Positions 8,290 to 13,275 of a stretch of DNA of 13,275 bases are shown in pieces. The first letter of the stretch is position 1, and each line of letters opens with the position of its first letter. The notes beneath the pieces were generated by a model. That model saw only the letters and a program-made list of their open reading frames with translations, made no database searches and was not told the origin of the DNA. A program made the translations under genes and the position numbers. The stretch comes from JAMCUI01 sp964520615 (lineage in GTDB: Bacteria; Patescibacteriota; Microgenomatia; 2-02-FULL-39-11). Where the stretch lies: contig CAZFNL010000069.1 in assembly GCA_964520615.1 (NCBI GenBank), forward strand, positions 1 through 13,275, written 5' to 3'.

Positions 8290-8926
8290 GCGTTCCAAAA
8301 GGAAGACTATTGCTCTTCAGATCAATCCCGATGCCACTTTGACAGTTAAAGCTCCTTATCTTGTTCCGAAATTTTTTATTGAAAGTCTAGTAGATAGAAA
8401 ACACGTATGGATTACAAGAAAAGTAAAAGAAATTAAATCAAGGCCACAGACTGTTGTCAGGGAATTCGTAAATGGTGAAGCTTTTTTATTTTTAGGTAAA
8501 TCATACAGACTGAAAATTGCCAATAATGCAGTAATAAAGTTGGGTGACTATCTCTATTTTCCAAAATCCAAGAAAGTAAGTATCCGTGAAGATTTATTAG
8601 ATTGGTACAAAAAACAAGCATTGAAAAAAATAAAACAGAGGGTAAATTGGTATTCAAAAAAAATGGGTGTTAATTATTCATTATTAAAATTATCGAATGC
8701 CGGTAAGCGGTGGGGTTCGTGCGGAAAAAACAATGTTTTAGCTATTAATTGGCGCTTGATTATGGCTCCCTTAAAAATACTTGATTACGTTATCGTTCAC
8801 GAATTAACTCATATAGATCAAAAAAATCATTCAAAAAGATTTTGGAATAGGGTAAAGGTTGTATTGTCCGATTACGATAAATCAAGGAGTTGGTTAAAAG
8901 AAAACGGACATTTACTAAATATATAA
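8261..8926 (+). CDS. YgjP/DUF45-family zinc metallopeptidase-like protein
   Basis: The 221-residue protein has the zinc-peptidase motif HELTH at 180-184 and a third ligand H190 in NHSKRFW. The family marker KRWGSCGKNN lies before it and INWRLIMAP precedes the HExxH helix. This matches the YgjP/DUF45 (SprT/WLM-like, often labelled M48) group. The N-terminal part (about 1-120) is beta-rich and carries the typical RKTIALQINPDATLTVKAP opening. The substrate is unknown; the family is annotated as metallopeptidase and, for YgjP, also as a UTP pyrophosphatase. Such genes are often found next to hsdR in Type I loci, though their role there is not established. The ATG at 8261 lies 29 nt inside hsdR in another frame, so translation is probably coupled. 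The stop is 2 nt before the next gene. It is cytoplasmic, with no signal peptide or membrane segment. Confidence 0.88.
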   Translation: MVKIKINTIKRSKRKTIALQINPDATLTVKAPYLVPKFFIESLVDRKHVWITRKVKEIKSRPQTVVREFVNGEAFLFLGKSYRLKIANNAVIKLGDYLYFPKSKKVSIREDLLDWYKKQALKKIKQRVNWYSKKMGVNYSLLKLSNAGKRWGSCGKNNVLAINWRLIMAPLKILDYVIVHELTHIDQKNHSKRFWNRVKVVLSDYDKSRSWLKENGHLLNI

Positions 8927-8928
8927 CT

Positions 8929-11454
8929 ATGCAATTACAAAAAATAAAAGTCGATGAATTAAAACTATCCGATATTGTTAATGAAATAGAACACGGGCAA
9001 TTACGTATCCCTCGTTTTCAAAGGGATTTTGTCTGGGAGCGATCAAAGGTGATTAAGTTATTGGATTCAATCTATAAGGAATATCCTATTGGGAGCTTCT
9101 TTATCTGGGAAGCAGATAAAAAATACAACCTTTTCTATCGCAATATTGCAGAACTAAATTTACCTCAACCTGATTCCTATACTTCCATCCGTTACATTCT
9201 TGATGGACAACAACGCGCTACTTCACTCTACGCCGCTATTAAGGGATTGAAAGTTGATAGTACAGATTATTCTCAAATTTGCTTTGATTTTGATAGTGAA
9301 GAGTTTGTGGTTCGTTACCGAGAGCATGATAACTGTGCATCTTTGAGGGATATTCTTGGGGATAACAAATTTCAAATATATAACAAGCTGACAGATGAAC
9401 GTAAACGTGCCTTTGATAAATGCTACAGCATTTTTACCAGTTATCCGCTTTCTGTGATTATTGTCCGTGAGAAAGAGTTGGATGAAGCGAGCGAGATATT
9501 TGAGCGCATTAACCAAGGTGGTAAACGACTTTCGATATTTGATCTTGTTGTTGCAAGTACTTGGGGTGAAGATTTTGATTTAAAAGAAGAATATCTCAAA
9601 TTGTATAACTTCTTGGTGGATAGAGGTTTTGGGAAAGTTCCCCCTGAAGTTGTTACTCATGCCGCTTCACTTATCATTAAGGGTTACTGCCGAAACTCCT
9701 ATCAGCTTCAACTTACCAAAGAAGAATTATTGGAAAATTGGGATGAAATTTCTAATGCGATTAAATTGTCTGTCGATTTCTTAACGAATAATCTCGGAGC
9801 AAAGATTTACGAATTTGTACCGTATCCTTCCATTATTTCTTTATTGGCATATTTTTACTTCAAAGCCCCAGGACGCTCTTTAACTAAGCAAATGACAGAA
9901 AAAGTGCATGAATGGTATTGGAAAGCTGCGTTAAGCGAACGGTATACATCATCACGAGAAACAAAGATGGAAGAAGATCGAAGAGAAATATTTGATAAGT
10001 TGCTTGAGGGTGAAGATATAAAGATTGGATACTCAATTAATCTTGATGAGGAAAAGATCACAAAAAGCAAAATTAGTACTAAGTCTGCATTACGTAACGC
10101 CTTCTTCTGTATGTTAGCGATGCGACATCCTAAACATTTCAAGACTAATAATATGTTTGCTCTCGATTACTCGCTTTGTTCAGACTTTAATAGTCCTGAG
10201 AAACATCACATCTTCCCACGACACTTTTTGCGAAAGAATAAACTTGATGGAGAGTATTCGTTAGTCAACTTCTGCTTTATTCCCGCTGAACTCAATAAGG
10301 AAATACTTAACCAAGCACCAAATGACTATTTTGCCAAATATGATAAAGAGAATTCTGATTTTAAAGACGCTCTTGAAGCACAACTTATTACTTACGATGA
10401 GTCAATTAAGAATAATAACTATAAAGAATTTCTCACAACACGATCTCAGGCTATATTTCATGAGTTTGAACGATTGCTAGGTTCAAAGATACTCCAAGTT
10501 GCCGGAACTAACGCAAACAAGGCTCTCGATGAGATAGAAATGCTTATCCGTACTCTTATTGATAAAACGCTTCTTGGAAAAACAGGTAAAGATTATTGGT
10601 CAACCATTATTCCAGGCGATATTAAGATGAAAGTTCAGGAAAAAGCAAAAGAATACTTGAGAAAAAATCCATCAAAGACTTGGCTTGATCTCTCAACTGC
10701 AGACAGCCTCAGTTTTTGTGACATCATGGATTACTCAAATATAATTTTGAAGAATTGGGCACTATTTGAAGAAACCTTCCGTTCTAAGTTTGAAATCGAA
10801 AAGCGATTTATTGCCTTTAAAGACTTTAGAAATGCGGTTAAGCACAATCGAGATATTGATACCGTTCTTCAACGAGATGGAGAAGCGGCACTTGAATGGT
10901 TTTCTCAAGCTCTACGAAGTAAGGTGGTACCGTTTGTCAAGACATATTTTCGCATGGAACTTCAAGAAAAAAAGTATCTTATAGACTCATTTACTCCGAT
11001 TCAAGAACTTCTTAAAGCTAAAAAAGCTTCAAAGGTAAATAGAATTGTGTCGATTCATTATTACGGACAACACAAAGGAAATTACGTAGAAAAGTTTGTT
11101 GAATATTCTGACCGATACGAGATTCATATTTTGAAAGAATCCCAAGGAAGATTTACTTTGACAGAGCATGCCAAAATCAAAGACAAGGAAACTGGTATAG
11201 CCTGGCTCAAAAAGAGAGGATTCGAGAACGCAAATATTGTAAAAATGGATTACAAAGAATATAAATATAAAGGTGGAACTGTAGGATTGTATACTATTGA
11301 TGATTTTTTACGTTCAGTAATTCTGAATTATCCTGAAGGTAAGCACGAAGCTATTGAAAAAGAGTTTGGATTACAAAATGCCAAAGTTATTAAGGTCCCA
11401 TATAACAAATTACTTGATCAAATGAATCGTCTACGTTCAATGAAACTGGAATGA
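8929..11454 (+). CDS. DUF262 - HNH/DUF1524 - HEPN multidomain protein, probable defense effector
   Basis: The protein has 841 residues. Residues 1-250 are a DUF262 (GmrS/ParB-like) domain: IPRFQRDFVW at 27-36, LDGQQR at 91-96 and FERINQGGKRLS at 191-202, all core family motifs; in GmrSD this domain hydrolyses NTP. Residues about 415-480 resemble DUF1524/HNH nucleases: HHIFPRH at 426-432, N447, N456. Residues about 528-655 look like a Swt1-type HEPN domain, with R634-N-A-V-K-H639 fitting the RNxxxH ribonuclease signature. Residues 656-841 are not recognised with confidence; a weak CYTH-like pattern is described in the findings. GmrSD enzymes are Type IV restriction factors for modified DNA, and HEPN proteins are often RNases in phage defense. 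The ATG at 8929 is 2 nt after the upstream stop; a TTG at 8890 is in frame but inside the preceding gene. No transmembrane segment was seen. DUF262 is very likely, HNH and HEPN likely, and the biological role is inferred. Confidence 0.85.
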   Translation: MQLQKIKVDELKLSDIVNEIEHGQLRIPRFQRDFVWERSKVIKLLDSIYKEYPIGSFFIWEADKKYNLFYRNIAELNLPQPDSYTSIRYILDGQQRATSLYAAIKGLKVDSTDYSQICFDFDSEEFVVRYREHDNCASLRDILGDNKFQIYNKLTDERKRAFDKCYSIFTSYPLSVIIVREKELDEASEIFERINQGGKRLSIFDLVVASTWGEDFDLKEEYLKLYNFLVDRGFGKVPPEVVTHAASLIIKGYCRNSYQLQLTKEELLENWDEISNAIKLSVDFLTNNLGAKIYEFVPYPSIISLLAYFYFKAPGRSLTKQMTEKVHEWYWKAALSERYTSSRETKMEEDRREIFDKLLEGEDIKIGYSINLDEEKITKSKISTKSALRNAFFCMLAMRHPKHFKTNNMFALDYSLCSDFNSPEKHHIFPRHFLRKNKLDGEYSLVNFCFIPAELNKEILNQAPNDYFAKYDKENSDFKDALEAQLITYDESIKNNNYKEFLTTRSQAIFHEFERLLGSKILQVAGTNANKALDEIEMLIRTLIDKTLLGKTGKDYWSTIIPGDIKMKVQEKAKEYLRKNPSKTWLDLSTADSLSFCDIMDYSNIILKNWALFEETFRSKFEIEKRFIAFKDFRNAVKHNRDIDTVLQRDGEAALEWFSQALRSKVVPFVKTYFRMELQEKKYLIDSFTPIQELLKAKKASKVNRIVSIHYYGQHKGNYVEKFVEYSDRYEIHILKESQGRFTLTEHAKIKDKETGIAWLKKRGFENANIVKMDYKEYKYKGGTVGLYTIDDFLRSVILNYPEGKHEAIEKEFGLQNAKVIKVPYNKLLDQMNRLRSMKLE

Positions 11455-11456
11455 TT

Positions 11457-11570
11457 TTATTCTTTCAAACGTTCATCTGGCGTTTCCTCGAGTACTGGAA
11501 TATATAGGAAATTAGCCTTGTAATATGTTCTAATGTCATCTATCATTCCTGACTTGCGCAAAAACTTCAT
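11457..11570 (-). pseudogene. Convergent 3' coding fragment cut by the IS left end
   Basis: The minus-strand frame reads 37 codons from an ATG at 11568-11570 to TAA at 11457-11459 and is closed upstream by a stop at 11601-11603. The residues have a coding-like, charged composition (for example YIPVLEETPDERLKE at the end), and the stop is only 2 nt from the stop of the DUF262 gene, so the two converge. The left IS inverted repeat starts exactly at the second ATG of this frame (11544-11546). Residues before that would therefore be IS sequence, and only the last 29 codons belong to the original gene. No family is recognised, no ribosome binding site is seen, and it may be the tail of a gene lost on IS insertion. 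A chance open frame is possible. Confidence 0.35.
11547..11560. repeat. Left terminal inverted repeat of the IS
   Basis: TCCTGACTTGCGCA is the exact reverse complement of 13122-13135. A 14-bp match between two stretches of only 100-200 bp is very unlikely by chance. Similarity stops right after the 14 bp on the inside. Confidence 0.7.
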
Positions 11571-11658
11571 AAATTGATTTTTAATATAAGGTTTATCCCT
11601 TTACAACAAGACTTGACCTTTTTAATTGGGACACTGAATTGATACAATATTGGTATTT

Positions 11659-13119
11659 ATGTTCGTGAGACGAATAAAATCAAGAAAATCAACCTGTTTC
11701 CAAATAGGTGAAAAGAAGTATGGAAAATTTAAACTAATCAAACACGTTGGCTGTGCTTCAACAACAGTCGAAATTGAAGCTCTTCAAGTAAAAGCAAATC
11801 AAGAACTGCAAGAAATGATTTTAAAAAATCAATTATTACTTTTTCCAGAAATTAAAAAATCTTTTAAAGCAAAATTATTGAACTGGCATATTACCGGATA
11901 TCATTTAGTATTTGGATTTGTTTACGACTTAATTAGATTTCCAGACAATATGCTTCGGGATTTAGTTGTAGCTCGCATCGTTCATCCAAAAAGTAAAGAT
12001 GCCACCGTTCGCTTCTTGAAAAACTACTTAGGAATACTATTGTCCAAAGACAAAATTTATCGATTCTTAGATACTCTTGATAAAAACAAATTGACTGAGA
12101 TTGCCTATGAATTTGTTTCTCTTAAAAACAGTGGTGTATCTTTAATCTTTTATGACGTCACAACGCTTCATTTTGAAACAGAGAAAGAAGATGAGTTTAG
12201 AAAAAAAGGTTTCTCCAAAGACCACCGTGGTGACATGCCTCAAGTTTTAATCGGACTGTTTGTTGACTTTGAGGGATACCCATTTGATTTCGATTACTTT
12301 ACCGGTAATACCTTTGAAGGCCACACGTTTAGAACATCAGTTGAAAAGCTGATAAAAAAGTATCAATTTGATAGTCTTACCGTTGTAGCCGACGCCGGAA
12401 TGCTCTCTGAAGATAATCTTGCGTATTTGGAAACCAAAAAAATAAACTACATCGTTGGAGCCAGACTCAAAAATACAAAAGAAGAAATATTAAAACAAAT
12501 TATTGATCATAATTACAGAGTTGAGTCAATAAATGAAATTGAATTAGATGCTCAGAGATTGATTATTGAATATTCAGAAGATCGGGCTAAAAAGGATATG
12601 AAAAACCGAGAAAAAATAATCGACACATTAAAAAAGAAATTAGAAACCGGAAAACCGGTAGTTCATAAAAACAAATTTCTGGCTTGGAAAAACAATGACA
12701 AAATTACTTCGATAGATGATAAAAAAATTGAAGAGGATAAACAGTTTGATGGGTTAAAAGGATATATTGTCAATAAAGGCAACCAAAGCAACTTTAAAGA
12801 AATTATCAATCAATACCACAATCTCTGGAAAGTCGAAAAAGCCTTTAGAATGTCAAAGAATGATCTTAAAGAGAGACCAATTTATCACCAAGAAATTAAA
12901 AGAATAAAATCTCATTTAATTTTATGTTTTGTTAGTTTGCTTGTAATGAAAGAGGCAGAAAAAATTCTGAACACAAAAAAATACACAATAGAAAGAGCAA
13001 TAGAGTTTTTGGGTAAGGTAGGTGAAGGAGAAATTCGGATAGGCAATACAAAAATGCCGTTGGAATCAGAACTTAATCAAGACTCAAAGAATATTTTGAA
13101 GTTATTTTCAGGACACTGA
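11659..13119 (+). CDS. IS1634-like (IS4-related) DDE transposase
   Basis: This 486-residue transposase cuts and pastes its own IS element. It has an RNase H-like catalytic core with D166 in YDVTTLHF, D245 in VVADAG and E393 in the signature Y-x3-W-x2-E-x6-K (Y386, W390, E393, K400: LWKVEKAFRMSKNDL). About 150 residues lie between the second Asp and the Glu, which fits the beta-strand insertion of IS4-type enzymes. The opening MFVRRIKSRKS is the usual N-terminus of the group and selects the ATG at 11659 over a TTG three codons upstream. The stop TGA (13117-13119) lies in a short palindrome 2 nt before the right inverted repeat. No frameshift or internal stop is present. Upstream promoter signals are weak. 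Confidence 0.92.
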   Translation: MFVRRIKSRKSTCFQIGEKKYGKFKLIKHVGCASTTVEIEALQVKANQELQEMILKNQLLLFPEIKKSFKAKLLNWHITGYHLVFGFVYDLIRFPDNMLRDLVVARIVHPKSKDATVRFLKNYLGILLSKDKIYRFLDTLDKNKLTEIAYEFVSLKNSGVSLIFYDVTTLHFETEKEDEFRKKGFSKDHRGDMPQVLIGLFVDFEGYPFDFDYFTGNTFEGHTFRTSVEKLIKKYQFDSLTVVADAGMLSEDNLAYLETKKINYIVGARLKNTKEEILKQIIDHNYRVESINEIELDAQRLIIEYSEDRAKKDMKNREKIIDTLKKKLETGKPVVHKNKFLAWKNNDKITSIDDKKIEEDKQFDGLKGYIVNKGNQSNFKEIINQYHNLWKVEKAFRMSKNDLKERPIYHQEIKRIKSHLILCFVSLLVMKEAEKILNTKKYTIERAIEFLGKVGEGEIRIGNTKMPLESELNQDSKNILKLFSGH

Positions 13120-13121
13120 AA
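13106..13121. repeat. Palindrome at the transposase stop codon
   Basis: TTTCAG-GACA-CTGAAA forms a perfect 6-bp stem with a 4-nt loop, includes the stop codon of the transposase and directly touches the right inverted repeat. Part of it (GGACACTGAA) recurs at 11629-11638 just before the transposase start. It may be a subterminal transposase binding site or a weak transcription stop. Confidence 0.4.
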
Positions 13122-13135
13122 TGCGCAAGTCAGGA
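13122..13135. repeat. Right terminal inverted repeat of the IS
   Basis: TGCGCAAGTCAGGA is the perfect partner of 11547-11560. Its last four bases (AGGA) form the first half of the ribosome binding site of the gene starting at 13144. Confidence 0.7.
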
Positions 13136-13139
13136 GAGG
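13132..13139 (+). promoter_or_regulatory. Strong ribosome binding site at the IS edge
   Basis: AGGAGAGG stands 4 nt before the ATG at 13144 and is the best Shine-Dalgarno sequence in the window. The first four bases come from the IS end and the rest from the flank. Confidence 0.6.
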
Positions 13140-13143
13140 AATT

Positions 13144-13275
13144 ATGGAGGAGTTAAAAGAAATACCAGAAATAGAAAATGTTGGATTAAAAAGCAATGGG
13201 AATACAAAAGAAACATTATTGAGCCCAAGTTATCCAGGGCTTACTTCAAGATACGATAAGTACGCTTTTACTACA
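13144..13275 (+). CDS. 5' part of an unrecognised gene (runs off window)
   Basis: An open frame of 44 codons starts at ATG 13144 behind AGGAGAGG and continues past the window end. It opens MEELKEIPEIENVGL and then becomes polar and Ser/Thr-rich, with no signal peptide or membrane segment in the visible part. No family is recognised. It lies 8 nt after the IS right end. Its original promoter has probably been separated from it by the IS, so it may depend on transcription from the element. Confidence 0.6.
   Translation, partial: MEELKEIPEIENVGLKSNGNTKETLLSPSYPGLTSRYDKYAFTT

Larger units (their letters stand above)
11547..13135 (+). mobile_element. IS1634-like insertion sequence, 1589 bp
   Basis: The limits are set by a perfect 14-bp inverted repeat outside both ends of the transposase gene. 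The length fits IS1634-group elements (roughly 1.5-2 kb). The transposase appears complete, so the element may be active. Bases just outside the repeats (TATCAT on the left, GAGGAA on the right) show no clear target duplication. Either the duplication has decayed, or the ends lie slightly elsewhere, or one flank has rearranged. Confidence 0.65.

Noticed and set aside
8890..8928. Upstream extension of the DUF262 protein from a TTG preceded by AAGGAG
   Set aside because: AAGGAG touches the TTG directly, so spacing is wrong. The region is inside the metallopeptidase gene, and the DUF262 family start fits ATG 8929.
1134..11508. Shared 10-mer GGAATATATA at 1134-1143 and 11499-11508 as borders of the operon
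   Set aside because: The match is AT-rich, does not extend, and is within what chance gives in such sequence. It is not supported as an att or target repeat.
11613..11648. Possible transposase promoter TTGACC ... TACAAT
   Set aside because: The spacer is 24 bp, too long for a normal sigma70 promoter, and no better pair was found.
357..13275. Second copy of the tRNA 3' end (att site) inside the window
   Set aside because: No other copy of the T-arm/acceptor sequence was seen, so the far edge of the integrated element, if still present, lies outside the window.
1..13275. CRISPR array or retron-like reverse transcriptase
   Set aside because: No regularly spaced repeats and no reverse transcriptase or Cas motifs were seen on either strand.

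Overview
The window is AT-rich with tightly packed genes. TGA serves as a normal stop (hsdM, the DUF262 gene and the transposase all end in TGA), so the genetic code is standard. A dockerin-tailed protein end, a tRNA without an encoded CCA, weak Shine-Dalgarno sequences and a large serine recombinase lying against a tRNA would fit a Patescibacteria (CPR) genome, perhaps Microgenomates. That is inference from style only; no marker gene here proves it.

Layout. Positions 1-203 hold the 3' end of a gene whose product ends in a dockerin-like calcium-binding module. A tRNA-Asn(GTT) follows at 285-357, behind an extended -10 promoter. On the minus strand (331-1125) is the C-terminal remnant of a large serine recombinase; its last eight codons and stop are the antisense of the 3' part of the tRNA, which marks an old element integrated at that tRNA. 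The N-terminal catalytic half is absent. Positions 1126-1376 are non-coding: inverted repeats, then a good sigma70-type promoter (TTGTTA, 17 bp, TATAAT) for the main operon.

The main content is a five-gene operon, 1377-11454, all on the plus strand with junctions that overlap or leave 2 nt: hsdM (methyltransferase), hsdS (specificity), hsdR (translocase-nuclease), a YgjP/DUF45-type zinc metallopeptidase, and an 841-residue DUF262 protein. The first three form a complete Type I restriction-modification system. The last gene is the most interesting item. It has a GmrS/DUF262 NTPase-like domain, then an HNH/DUF1524-like nuclease segment, then a Swt1-type HEPN domain with an intact RNxxxH ribonuclease motif, then a C-terminal segment that weakly resembles the CYTH (class IV adenylate cyclase / triphosphate-binding) fold but lacks its catalytic residues. 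A testable model is that the Type I enzyme attacks unmodified DNA, while the terminal protein adds a modified-DNA-dependent DNase arm and/or an RNase arm, analogous to the PrrC anticodon nuclease carried inside some Type I loci.

Downstream, 11455-11658 contains a short convergent coding fragment and the left end of an IS element. An IS1634-like (IS4-related DDE) transposase occupies 11659-13119 and is bracketed by a perfect 14-bp inverted repeat (11547-11560 and 13122-13135), giving a 1589-bp element. Immediately to its right a new gene starts at 13144 and runs off the window; its ribosome binding site straddles the IS end.
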